64,000 nt of DNA from Theobroma cacao (taxonomy: Eukaryota; Streptophyta; Magnoliopsida; Malvales; Malvaceae). Location of the stretch: contig NC_030858.1 in the NCBI RefSeq assembly GCF_000208745.1, positions 11,474,454 to 11,538,453 on the forward strand. The letters are read 5' to 3'. Position numbers and translations under genes: made by a program. This document shows, piece by piece, positions 36,280-47,697 of this stretch. The stretch's first letter is position 1; every line of letters begins with the position of its first letter. The notes beneath the pieces were generated by a model that had not been told where the DNA came from, made no database searches, and saw only the letters and a list, made by a program, of their open reading frames with translations.

Positions 36280-37478
36280 ATAAAGCCTTTTCCATTGTCT
36301 CAGTCACAGCCATATATTGAACTTCTGTTGTAGACAAAGCAATTGTTGATTGGAGAACTGTTTTTTAACTTAATGCAGACCTTAAAAGAGTGAGCACATA
36401 TTAAGTTTTAGATCTTCTACTATATAAGTCACTCGCAAAATCTAAATTGAAAAACCAACCACATTGCAACTAGTGTTTACACCTCCTTTATGCACTACAC
36501 CAACATCTATAATACCCTTTAATGTTAAAGGATCCATTTCACATCTAGTTAATTTCCTTTGCCTGGTTTACCCATAAATCTACTAACCACACTAACATGT
36601 AAGATATCTAGCTTATTGCACACTATAGCACACATAATGCTACTACTACATTGGCATAAGGAATTGGGTCATGTACTCTTTCTCATCCTCTATCAGTGGT
36701 TATAAACCAGTTGAAAGTTTTAGGTTTAGCCCTAATAAAATATTCACATAATTAGCATCTTGCATCTCAAAATGTTCTAACACCCTTTGAATGTACTTCT
36801 TTTATGACAAATATAACTTAAAAACACGTTTATCCTTAATAATCTTGATATCCAATATTTTCTTTACAACAAACATGTAATTTAAATAAAATGAGAAATA
36901 GCTAAATAAATCATCAAGAACCTTCTTATGGTAGACACAACTATCACATGCACTCCTAGTATACCCTTGTGCCTCCACGAACATATAAAACTTTTTATAC
37001 CATTGCCTAGGAGACTGTTTCAAGCCATATAATGACTTTTTAAGTAAACACACACAATCTTCCATACTTAATACAACAAATCCCTTAGGTTATTATATAT
37101 AGATCCTCCATTCAAACTCACCATTTAAGAATGTTGTTGTGACATCAAGTTGCTACAACTCAAGATCAAACTAGGCTATTATAACAAGAAACACTAGGAT
37201 TGAACTATTCTTCACAATTAGAGAGAATACATCATTATAGTTAATTCCCTTTCTTTGTGTCTCGTTCATAGTAGCAAACCATTAAGAAAATTCAACATAT
37301 ATATCGCCTCATGATAGGAGTAAGACTCATTAATATCTACTTCTTTAACCATCAATAAAACATAAGAATTAAAATTACCATCAACATAAGTAACATAATC
37401 ATTATACTTCTGAGGTGCTCTTATATTCCTTCTAAGTCTATTTGTAATATGTAAAATCATTGCGAAGACTCGACACAC
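36280..37478 (-). pseudogene. Copia reverse transcriptase and RNase H remnants
   Basis: The linker RRNIRAPQKYNDYV and YHEA lie at 37478-37270. RT blocks include KKSLYGLKQSPRQWYKKF and CDSCVYHKK at 37060-36930. RNase H traces (read minus, around 36340-36300, with an ST-E-like active region) end before 36280. Multiple frameshifts and stops. Fits the Tork/Tnt1-type copia group by motif. Confidence 0.75.
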
Positions 37479-37599
37479 ATAATGACCTCATGATAGAAGT
37501 AAAACTCATTAATCTCTACGTCTTTAGCCATCAATAAAACATAAAAATCTAAATCACCATCAACACAAGTAAAAAAAAAACATTATACTTTTAATGTGC

Positions 37600-37863
37600 T
37601 CTTATATCCCTTTTAGGTTTGTTTGTAGCAATGCTTCGTTGTTGTATATGAGGTACCAATTATTGTACCTTTTGTAATCCATTCAAGATTTCACTACCAT
37701 CTTGCACTATCCTTGGAGCCTTAATTTCAAGCTCCACCTGCCCACTAACTTCTTGGCCAGATGTGATTTCAATTATATAATTTGTCCCAAAAAGTAACGT
37801 TGACTTATCAAAGGTAACATCTTGAATCACAATGAATTTAAGAGACTTCGGATCAATACACAA
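37600..37863 (-). pseudogene. Copia integrase C-terminal fragment
   Basis: Encodes DPKSLKFIVIQDVTFDKS, matching the copia integrase end motif (S-R-D-V-x-F-D-E), then a Ser/Glu-poor linker. It is separated from the integrase core (39592-40321) by an inserted LTR. Confidence 0.7.
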
Positions 37864-37875
37864 TTAAGAACGGCA

Positions 37876-39586
37876 TGATTAGAGTATCAACGCAACGAAA
37901 ATTGAAACAAAAATAAAAACCATGCCTCCTACCTTCAAATCACTTTAGTTGTTTAATGCAAAGTTAAACACCATAATAAATCAGAAAAAAAAAAAGGTTT
38001 TTACCTTTCCAAATGATATCAAAATCAAATAGATTCCTTTTGGTGCTGAAAAACATAAACACTTTCTTGTGTGAAAGAATCCTGGCTACTCAATCGCTTG
38101 ACCTTCAATGTTGTACATACAATTGCAATGAATCCTTTTAAAGAAAAAAGCTTTATGCCACGACTTGTGCTAGCAAGTGGACAACGATTTATCATCTTTC
38201 TTCTTTGATTTCCAACAAAGAATCAATAGAAAAGTTTTTTGGAAAACCTTCTCAAGAGTGGCAACACTCAAGAGAAAAGCTATTAGTATTTTTTCTTTTG
38301 TTGCCTTAGAAAAAAGTGGCTATAATGTAATATTTATATCTAAGTTTAATTTTATTACTAGACTTATTAAATTTTACAAAATAAGTCCTTAATATTATAA
38401 CAATTATAATATTTAACTAATGCCTAATTATACTTTTTTAATTATATCATTAGTAGTTAAAACCTAGAATTTGATTTAAGTTTAACTTAAATTATCACAC
38501 TCTCAATTTAATCTAAATTGCAACTTTTGTATGTGACCTATTAGATTCCCAACTTATTGGTAATGGAATTGAATTATAATTGTATTAATTAATTAATTTA
38601 AATGAATTATATTCAATTTTAAATTAACTAATTCAATTCCATAGATCAAGATTGGGATTTAACAATGTATCATGGTAACCCAATTGTTAAAAGAATCAAA
38701 GGATTCTTTGACAACCTTTCAGTGTAATTCATTCCTTCATCATATATCCCGAATATGATAAGAGCTTAGTACAATACCTACTCTTATTGACCTCCATATT
38801 TGTTCCAGCAGTTGAATCATTAACTTTATGAAGACTTATGAAACTCATTTCATAATCTCCTAAATCACCTCACCTTGGCCAAGGATTTGATTAAGCTAAT
38901 GTCAACCAAGAATTAATGAGATATTTCTCCTTGAATAACTTGGGGCAATGATTCCAATCTTGACCATTCATTTAACTTTATATGCTTCATACTATACCTA
39001 AAAACATCCTATATCGGTATCCTTGGTTAAGCACATGTAAGGATGAAATCAAAGTATAGTACTACACTTACAAGACAACTCGGTGCCTTAAATCTAGGGA
39101 GTAGTTACTCAATTGACACATAAGAAGTATTGCATAGACACTTAAGTGAGGTACCAAATACACTTCTCATGGCGGGTCATGTTTAGTGAATTTGCTCTCT
39201 TATGGCAAGCAACCACATGCTAGTTTCAAGTACCTATATACTTCAACCTATAAGAGCAGTTGCTTACTTCACAAGTAAAAATTATAGCATATGCCGATCT
39301 TTGAGCGTTGTTGATGCCACGTCTCAATTATACAAAGATCAAGAACTGTTAGTAACAACGTTTTGATGCATAAGGATCTCATAATTTGATCTCAATACAA
39401 TTCCTTTGCAAGGCATATATAGTTTCATGGGCTTTATCTACACAAGTTGAAAAAATAATTAAATCACAAACTTATGGATAAAGAACTACTTCATAATTAT
39501 TATAAATTAATAAAATGTTATACATGAATAGCTTAAAATGTAATTCCCATACGACCAAAGATTGGCTTGCAAGGCTCATACTAACA
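37876..39586 (-). mobile_element. Putative solo LTR nested in the copia integrase region
   Basis: 1711 bp of noncoding sequence starting TGATTAGAGTATCAACG and ending ...ATACTAACA on the + strand (TGTTAGTATGAGCC on the minus strand), splitting the integrase of the surrounding copia element. Similar short sequences (cacaat) lie near both borders, but no clean 5 bp duplication touches the ends, so the exact borders are uncertain. Confidence 0.55.
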
Positions 39587-39591
39587 TACTG

Positions 39592-40321
39592 CACAATCAA
39601 CAACCCTTCACCCTAGATGTATAGCCTAGGAATATTCATTTCTTCATCCTTGGCTAAAACTTACCATTACTCACATGAGCATAAATAGGGAAACCAAACA
39701 CTCCTAAAATTGAATAGTCATCAAGTTTACCTCACCAAACTTCTTTAAAAGTGTTCAATTTAATTATAGTTGATGAAAACTGAATTACCAAGTAGCAAGT
39801 CTTGTTGGTAACTTCTATCCAAAATACTTTGGTTAAATTGGCATTAGAGAGCATGCATCTTGATCTCTCTGGAAGTGTTTTATTCATCCACTCTTCAATA
39901 CTATTTTATAATGGTGTTCAAGGGATAATGCAATGTGTAATAATTTCTTATTTTTATAGGTCATATCGAACTCACTTTTACAAAATTTCAAACCATTTTT
40001 TTGTTTAAAGTCGCTTGATCTTTTTCCAAGTCTACCTTTTAATCAATTCCATCCATTGCAAAAATGTGGTAAAAACTTCACTCTTTGCCTTCAAAAAATA
40101 CATCCACACTTTTTTTGAGAAATCATCAATGAAGGTCAACATGTACAATTATCCTCTTTTTGATACCATTGAAGAAGGATCCCATAAATTTGAATAGCTA
40201 TAGTCCAACGTATTCTCGATTCGATGCATTGTAGTGATAAAGCTCATCAACGCTATTTGCCATAGACGTAATGCTCATATAAATCTAGCTTTTTAATTTT
40301 TTGACCACCTAGCAAACCACA
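39592..40321 (-). pseudogene. Copia pre-integrase and integrase core remnant
   Basis: Minus-strand reading shows GLLGGQKIKKLDLYEHYVYG (GAG-pre-integrase block, about 40310-40250), then LTFIDDFSKKVWMYFLKAKS (integrase core, near 40140-40080) and the IFLGYTSRVKG end near 39620. Stops occur every few dozen codons, and the region around the second catalytic residue is badly eroded. Confidence 0.75.
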
Positions 40322-40867
40322 TGTGTAGACACCTCATTTTGTTTAAGGTATTTATTGAATTTTGAAAGCAAAAGAAAATATATGAAAATAAAAAAAATAA
40401 CAAAAAAAGGAAATAAACATGGAAAAGGATAAGGATCAATTTGCATCAATCCTAATCCTAGATGAACTTAAAAATTTATAAGAGATTAAGTTAGATTGTA
40501 TCAAAACTCAAGAAACCAATTCAAGAAGAAATAGAACACACTGGGTCTAAATATACCTAAGCCTTAGATAAAAAAACACACGCAAAAAAAAAAAACACCT
40601 AGTAGAAGTATTTAGTAGAAGAGAGAAAATAGTTTTAGAGTTCTCGGGTCCTTGGGTTTATATTTTTTTCTAGATCTAAGAGAATCGGTTTAGTTTCTAA
40701 AAAAACTATTCCAATTAAAGAAAGATATAGGAAAAAGAAAATTAAAAAGAATGAGGGTATGGGATAAGAATCTCAATACGATGTTGTTTTGCATTAGCTA
40801 AGAAGGAGGTTTATGGGCTAGGTTTAATTAATCTAATTTGCGCTTGGTATCTAGGTATGCCTTAACA
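40322..40867 (-). mobile_element. LTR-like insertion between gag and integrase of the copia element
   Basis: 546 bp between recognisable gag and pre-integrase codons. The + strand ends are TGTGTAGACACCTC... and ...TTAACA. Noncoding, with an A-rich tract at 40380-40420 and 40575-40590. The expected protease part of gag-pol is missing here, so a deletion accompanied the insertion, or this is divergent host sequence. No target duplication seen. Confidence 0.35.
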
Positions 40868-41380
40868 GGTTTGGTTTCCATACGCTGGCAAAGAATACAA
40901 AAAAATTTGGGCTTGATCCTTATCATCAATTTTTAACATCAATATTCTTCAAATCAAGAATAATTTTATTAAATTCATCAATGTGAGTATTAACTAACGT
41001 AACTTCATGCATCTTAAGAGCATATAATCATTGCTTCATAAAAAGTCGATTCGTCAAGGACTCAATCATATAAATGTTCTTAAGTTTAAGCCATACTGCA
41101 ATAAAGGATTCTTCATCTGTGACTTCTCTTATCACTTCATCAGATAAAGCTAGTAGAATACCATTATGTGCTTTCTCTATAAAATCAATTTTCTCACCAT
41201 CAATAGATTTGTGAGAAAATGGTCTTTTCCCTTTAATGTTTTCAAAAGTTCTTGTTGCACTAGTAATGAACACATCTTAAACGCCAAAGGCTAAAATCGT
41301 TTATTCCATTAAATTAGTCAATCTCATACTTAGTGGATGAAGTTGTCATTGCGAGATTCAAAATCACTTAGGATGTTGAA
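40868..41380 (-). pseudogene. Copia gag remnant
   Basis: Minus-strand frames encode DFIEKAHNGILLALSDEVI, a VWLKLKNIYMIESLTNRLF block and, after a stop, LKMHEVTLVNTHIDEFNKII and DVKIDDKDQA: the order and motifs of a Tork-type copia gag (UBN2 domain). The zinc knuckle and protease are not found. Confidence 0.8.
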
Positions 41381-41392
41381 GCTTTAATACCA
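41381..41392 (-). other. Primer-binding site (initiator tRNA-Met type)
   Basis: Minus strand TGGTATTAAAGC, two changes from the common copia primer site TGGTATCAGAGC, positioned a few bases inside the 5' LTR. Confidence 0.7.
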
Positions 41393-41398
41393 ATTTAT

Positions 41399-41895
41399 TG
41401 TGAAAATAGTGAAATAATCTCACCAAGGTCTACCAAACTCTTACACAATCAATAAAATAAAAAGCAAAAAGAAAGAAAGAAATCACTTTCATAAGAATAC
41501 AAGAAATTTATGTGGTTCAATCTTTGATGACCCATGTCCATGGACACAACAAAAAAAATTCACTAAGAAGAAATCAAAAGATTACAAGATTAGTCTCAAA
41601 CTCATAACTTTTGTCCCACTTACACCCAAATCTCTTCTTCTAAATTTAAGCTCTTACTAAACTCTTATTTTTTTTAAATAGAAATTTTATTAATTTCAAA
41701 AGCTTGCAAGCCATAACAAGCCTTAAATCTAGTAGATTAAAAATTTCTAATGGCATAAGAAGCTAAACTCTCTTAATTTAATGATATTTTTTTAATCCTT
41801 TATGACCCTTTTATAGGACCAAGTATAAGAATTTTATCTTAATCAAACAAAATTAAAGTATCATAGTCTAGCTAAAAATCAAAACTATCATAACA
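41399..41895 (-). repeat. 5' LTR of the minus-strand copia element, outer end lost
   Basis: Aligns with 35617-36022 plus an ~80 bp extra stretch (about 41672-41765). Similarity stops near 41895 and the TTAAATTCACCA end seen in the other LTR is absent, so the outer end is truncated. Confidence 0.65.
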
Positions 41896-43478
41896 AGTTG
41901 TTTCCCATCTAATTAATTTCTTTACCCTAATGGAATGTATAATATAAGGAGGAAACAATATAGATGATTGCTACAATATAAACTAATGTGATGCCCATGC
42001 GTTGTGCTCGGGATTGATAATTGTTTTTTTTTTAATTCAATTTAGAGCAGTTGGTGTAATGGACATGTAAATGTGTAATGTTAATTGTATTAGTATATAA
42101 ACTGCTAGTGAATATTTAGGCTATAAAGTATTTTCTTACAAATAATTCATGCGGTATAAGTGTAGCCATTATGCTAGTGTCGGATGTTTAAACAAAAGTG
42201 ATGATTATATTGTTGAGGAAAAGCTGGTGCCTTGATACAAAAAGGAAAAAGCTTGTTGTTTGGTAGTTGGCAAGACTATCTTGATAGTGTTATGTACAAA
42301 AGTTGATCCAAACGCTTGGAATAGAGTTGTGTATATTTAACAGGGATTGTGCAAGACTACTACCTTCATACAAAAAAAACAAAGGCATTCTGGTTTATAG
42401 TCACTAAAACATTCTAGCAAACCCTGACACGGATTCAGTATGGCACTATAGAACAAAACTAAACAATAAACGAAAGACCAAAACATGTAGAGAAGATAAA
42501 CAAGCTAAGCAAATCAAAACAAAAGGAATGCAACATACAAGAACCAACAATGCACAACAAACCAAAACCAAACCGTAACCATAACATCGGCAATAAGAGA
42601 AAAATATAAAACAAGCAAGAAAGTAAAGGGAAAATAGTAAGGAAAAAGGTTCTTAAATGAATTAAATAGAGCAAAAATACCAAAATGTATAAATTAGTTT
42701 TTGCAAATCCCAAAAGAACCCTAGGCAAAGTAAAAGAAAAAATTTCAAAAAACCAAAAGACACCTGAAATCTTTAAAAAATTTCAACAAATCCCAACACA
42801 TATCCAGTATGGCCCTACATTACAAAAATAATTAAACATGTCAGTAAAGCACAACTAACAAACGATGTAGCAAAAAGCCATTCGACATTCATTATCTGCT
42901 AAGAGCAGAGCCCCCAAAATAAAAAGTTGAGTAAGCTAGAAACGCTTGCAATTAATAGCCGAGCCCCTAAAATAAGAACCACAGTAGAGCCAAAAACAAT
43001 TGTCATACATAGCCAACGAAGTCGAAACCCAAAAGTGCAATCAATTTGACTAAAAGAATAGCAAGCAAAAAAAGCAAAAAGATGAAAGAAAAATGAAAAA
43101 CATCAATCGTGCCTCATCAGATCTGAAAGCTAGAGCCTAAAAAATCAACCACATGTGGGAGCAAGTAAAAGGAGCAAAAAGATGAGGGAATAGTTTAGAA
43201 GATCAACTATGCCCCATAAATCTCAAATCTACAACCAAAAAAATAAACCACGTGTCAAATGATTAAAACTCTACGTGGAGCAAAACCAAAGCTTGAACGT
43301 ATCTCAATTTTGAAGCCTTTTTGGGATTTCATTTCAATATAATTAAAGATATGCATTTCTTTGCCAATAGTTGGGTTATTTGTACTTGTGTTGTTAGAAC
43401 TATCTGCATGTTATTTTGCTTTTGGCTCCATGTAATTTATGATATTTATCCACAAAAAATGAAAAAAAAAATTACAAG
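41896..43478. other. Remainder of the MATE intron, no gene recognised
   Basis: A-rich sequence. It contains two loosely repeated phrases (a t.c.gtatggc.ctac/ata motif near 42437 and 42808) that hint at an old repeat. The ORFs at 42459-42728 (-) and 43321-43608 (+) are not genes, though the second overlaps MATE exon 6 in frame at its 3' end. Confidence 0.4.
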
Positions 43479-43596
43479 CGCTACTAGGGGATGTGGTTGG
43501 CAGAGGATAGGGGCCTTGATTAATCTCGGAGCATATTATCTTATGAGTATTCCTTCTTCAATTATACTAGCTTTTGTCTACCATCTTGGAGAGAAG
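43479..43596 (+). pseudogene. MATE pseudogene exon 6
   Basis: Encodes RGCGWQRIGALINLGAYYL and the helix SIILAFVYHLGEK to the donor aag|gtaata. The only nearby acceptor (ttacaag|c) supplies one base fewer than the frame of exon 5 needs, so the junction is frameshifted or the acceptor is lost. Confidence 0.85.
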
Positions 43597-43697
43597 GTAA
43601 TAATTTAAATTTTAATTGTGTTCAAGGCTTTCCAGTATCTTTGCTTAGCTTTGTACACTTTTATGGCATAAATCCCTATTTAAAATGTTGTTCACAG

Positions 43698-43784
43698 GGA
43701 CTCTAGACAGGAATTATAGTGGCACTTTCTGTGCAAGCATCATCTTTAGCCATTGTAACTCTCAACACCAATTGGAAGCAAGAA
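43698..43784 (+). pseudogene. MATE pseudogene exon 7
   Basis: After ttcacag. Encodes GL-stop-TGIIVALSVQASSLAIV and TLNTNWKQE. The TAG at 43704-43706 replaces the Trp of the family motif GLWxGI. Confidence 0.88.
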
Positions 43785-43875
43785 GTAACGCTCTTTTGCA
43801 AGTTCTGAAGTCATGCATGCATATATAGTACTCCCTTTTAAGCTCCATCTAAAATTCTACTTTTCTTACTTGCAG

Positions 43876-43935
43876 GTAAACAAAGCTGCTAATAGAGTGT
43901 GTAGCACAATAAATTTAGCAGATGCATTATCATAA
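43876..43935 (+). pseudogene. MATE pseudogene terminal exon
   Basis: After cttgcag. Encodes VNKAANRVCSTINLADALS and a TAA at 43933-43935, matching the short hydrophilic tail of MATE carriers. Confidence 0.8.
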
Positions 43936-46437
43936 AGAGAAAAGATGACTCTGAATGCAGTATTATTAGTTTCAAAATTCCAGGGCCTCTTTTGAAGCAA
44001 CAAGAAATTTGATGACCAAAACAGGGAACCGGTTCCTTACACTGATTATGTGATAAGTTTTAGTCTCCCATCAAAAACAAAGTTAAGTTATTTAACTGCA
44101 TTGAGAACGAGAATTAGATGGTTTCAATTCTCAAACACGTAGTATTGCTGAAAGACAAATGAGGGTTAACTTTAGAAAGGGATTCAACAATACTTGGTTT
44201 GTTTTCTTTTATCAAAGTGGATATGCTAAAAAGCTTTTTTGTTGTTTGCAAAATGTGCTAGCTTCAAATTTTATTGAGTACTTGTCTCATATCTATCTAA
44301 TGTCTACACAAGGAATAAGAATAAACATATCCACTTTAAGGTTACTAACTAAATTTGATTTGATTGGTACTATAGATTTGTTGAAAATGAAGATATTTAT
44401 AATTTAAAGGTTCATGAACTCCCCCCCACTTGCTATTTATGAGAAGCAAATGAATTACTATAGGTGTTTTAACAAATGAGAAGTTACAATTTATATTTAA
44501 TATGATTAATACTAGTACCATTTATAATAATATTTGAATTTACTATTTTTATTCAAATATTTATTATTTTTTAAAATTTATTTGAAATTAAAATTTTAAA
44601 TGTTACGTTAAACAATTACATTCCTTCTTAAATTAACTAAAATTAGCCTTGTACGTTGCGTTTGAACGAAATAAAAACCATTGATGGTAGCATGGATGAC
44701 AAAAATATATACAAAAAAATTGTTATAGTTTTGCTATGTGAGAAAGTATAGTTGTTTTTTATAATTGTATGCATTCATTTGCATATATTCAAGAAAAAGT
44801 GAATGCTTATAAATAAAATTGAGATGATGATATGCTGTTGAATTTATTACTCTATTGCTATCAATTTAAGCAAAAGTCACTGTTTACAAATAAAGTTAAG
44901 ATCATGATTTGCTTGTGTATTTTTGCATATATTTGTTCATACAAAAGTTGACATTTTAATATTGAATTCAAAATATTGCTAGTGAATAAAAAAATATCAA
45001 GCAGTGTTTCTAATTGTACACATTCATTGCTATCCACTTAAGAAAACTTAGTACCCTTGAACAAAATGAGGATCATGATCTAATGTGTTTTGGCAAATCT
45101 TTGTATATACACAACAGCTAGCAAAAAAGTGTTCAATTCATGGTGCCGCCTTTCAACAAAAGATATAAGGCAATGCTGGGCATCATTGTAAGCAAAGTTC
45201 CAGAATCTCTTGTTATTGAGGGGGGTGGGAGAGTCTTTAGTGAGGTTGGTGTTTGATGACCGGTAGTCTTAGAGGATCTTCTGTAGAGGTAAAAAAGAAA
45301 TAAAAAGTTAGGCATCATAATAAGTTGATCAACTATGATATTAGTCAACTATACATACATATATATATATATATATAGAGCGAGTAAAAATAAACAACTG
45401 TGGAGATGAGATATATATTCTGTTAACATGTAATGCTGTGAAGTAATGGTAATCAGTGGTATCAAATTATAGTAGATTTATTGTACTTCATCAATAAAGA
45501 AATTTTTCTAGAGCATGAACTTTACAATTTCTTAAACATAAAATTATGAATAATAGATCTACAAAAGAAGATCACTCAATTTTTTGATCAAATATTGTAA
45601 TGAGTGTCACACCAATATTTTTAGAAAGTAATAGGGGAAGAAAAAGGAAAAAATGAACTCGTTGATAATAACAAACATATGATCCTATTCAAGCTAAACT
45701 TTACTATCAAATTGAATTTTTTTCTATAACATGTTTAACAAGAAAAACTCATGGAATGAATTAGTTTCAAACAATAACAAACAAAGCAAACTAAATAGGA
45801 TGTAAGTTGATGTGAAGTGATAGTAGAAGAGAAAGTAGAAGAATTTATCAATTGTACCTGGTTTAGTATTTCATGGTAAGTGACTATTTTCCTTTGTTGA
45901 CGGTGAATTGTTTTTGCATGTAGACTCTAGGAAAAGTTCCTTAACTACTTGGCTTTGCCACTACTTGCATTAAGTTAACAATGCTTGCATTGTCAAGGGA
46001 TGGTCCAATTTTCAAATGGAGAAATCATCCTTCTTGTTGCTAAAGGAAAAAAAAGTCATACTGTAGCTTGTCGATTTTGTTTGACAACTAATCCTTCTTT
46101 TAACAATAAAAAAGATTTTTTTCACACTGAAATTAGGCCATCAATAACAAAACAAAATGTTGCTACTCTAACCTTAAAGACCGTTAAACATTTAATTTGA
46201 CGAAAAAAAAACTTCATATGTAGAATGCGATAATAAGCACAGACTAAATCACACAAACATGATAATGGAGGCACCTAACTTAAAAGGTATAAGCGTGATT
46301 TGGTAGCACAAATACATAATAATATTTTAGAAGTAGAACAAACTAAATTAATGTATCCTACATAATAGTGAACAAAAAATTAACACCAAAGATGGTATTT
46401 GTGTCAGATAAACATTAAATCAAAATAGGATTTGTAA
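43936..46437. other. Noncoding region downstream of the MATE pseudogene
   Basis: Begins with the presumed MATE 3' UTR. From 44780 to 45090 a loose repeat of the type aaataaa.ttgagat.atgat occurs three times (near 44800, 44890 and 45060). An (AT)n tract lies at 45359-45377. No coding unit is supported; the ORFs at 44159, 45133 and 45985 have no motifs. Confidence 0.45.
45359..45377. repeat. (AT)n microsatellite
   Basis: Uninterrupted alternating AT run. Confidence 0.9.
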
Positions 46438-47697
46438 CCTTAAACAAAATTTGATGAAATACTTGACCTGATATGAATAATCAGTTTCTTTATCTAAGTC
46501 TCTTGCAAAACGAAAAAAAGACAAAGAAATCAATTATAAAAACATATAAACAATGAAAATAGAGTAAATGCAAAAAATACAACAAATATAGTAATTGAAG
46601 AAAATCAATTTAAATATAGAAAATAAAAAAAAAACACAGACACCCCAACCATTATTCAACAATAAGACAAAACATGAAAGACATATAAAGTACAATTATT
46701 AAGCATAAACTAAATCTAATACAAAACTTAACCTTATTGCACTCAAATTAATTAATATTGATTAGCTGTTCTTAATGTAGAAAATGACTAAACCCAAAAA
46801 ACAAGAACAATAGAATTAGTATTTGTATAAGCAACTTTAATATAGAAATTATAGACAACTAACAAAATACTACATGATGGATAGCAATTAATGATAGACA
46901 CATCACTTAAAATAGAAGCAAAGCACTGAACGTAAAAGAGAAACGTCAAAAAGAATGGAAATGATGAATTGTTAAGTCAAATTTAGATCATAAATATCAG
47001 CTAACGATCACAAAACACAAAGAATAGTTATAAACAAGCAATATATAAGTACTGATTTAAAAAAACAAAGCAAATCAATAAACGAAGAAAACAGGAAATA
47101 AAATAAAATGCAACAATTCAAAAGAAAAGCAAACGGGAATACTTTACAATATATGCTAGTAGCTTAACGAATAGTGCACAGATTGATGACTAATTCTAAA
47201 CAGAATGTAATGTTGAACTTAACATTATTTCAATAAAGATAATCATGTTCTATAGACAAACCAAACATTGAATATGAAATACATGCTAAGGCACAGTCAA
47301 CAACCTTAAACAAAATCTGATGGAAAACTTGACCTTACCTGAATAATCGGTTTCGTTACCCAAGCCTTCTACAAAACAAAAAAAAAAAAAGAAAGAAATG
47401 AGTTACAAAGACGCATGAAGAATGAAAATTGAGTAAATAGAAAAATACAACAAATATAGTAATTAAACAAAACCGATTTAAATCTAGAAAGTCAAGAAAA
47501 TATAGAAACACACCAAAAATTATTCAACAATAAGATAAAGCATAAAAGATATGTAAGGCATAATCATTAAGCATAAACCAAATACGATACAAAACTTAAC
47601 CTTATTGCACTCAAATTAATTAATACTAATTAGGTTCTCTTAACCTGAACACCATTAAATAGTGAATTGTACCCAAAAAAAATTCCATACCAATACT
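46438..47697. repeat. Diverged long tandem repeat, units 1 and 2 (first part)
   Basis: A block beginning ccttaaacaaaat at 46438 recurs at 47304 (offset 866 bp). The copies share aataatc.gtttc, atacaacaaatatagtaatt, attattcaacaataaga and ccttattgcactcaaattaa. A third related block starts near 52911. Unit 2 is interrupted at 47697 by a gypsy LTR and continues at 51754. A-rich and noncoding; origin unknown. Confidence 0.7.

Larger units (their letters stand above)
35617..41895 (-). mobile_element. Degenerate Ty1/copia element (Tork-like) in a MATE intron, minus strand
   Basis: Order on the minus strand is 5' LTR (41895-41399), primer site, gag, a pre-integrase/integrase segment, RT, RNase H, polypurine tract (about 36035-36023) and 3' LTR (36022-35617), with two nested LTR-like insertions (40322-40867 and 37876-39586). 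Every coding part carries several stops or frameshifts. It shares the strand opposite to the MATE gene and lies between exons 5 and 6. Confidence 0.8.
26767..43935 (+). pseudogene. MATE efflux carrier (DTX10-14-like) pseudogene, interrupted by transposons
   Basis: MATE proteins are 12-helix membrane antiporters, about 480-500 residues, exporting small molecules or loading them into vacuoles. The exons, in order, are 26767-27039; 31793-32240 plus 34711-34812 (one exon split by an LTR); 34939-35025; 35134-35190; 35299-35537; about 43479-43596; 43698-43784; 43876-43935. Together they cover about 488 codons, a full-length protein. Family motifs include VMFVGHL, the ASALDTLCGQ block, SNELGAG and RGCGWQ. 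Damage: stops at 26782, 26947, 35525 and 43704, a solo LTR inside exon 2 and a one-base mismatch at the exon 5/6 junction. Most splice donors remain canonical, so the loss is not ancient. Resemblance is to the DTX14 group rather than TT12-type flavonoid carriers. Confidence 0.88.

Noticed and set aside
43321..43478. Upstream extension of the ORF containing MATE exon 6
   Set aside because: MATE homology begins only at RGCGWQ; the preceding codons are intronic.
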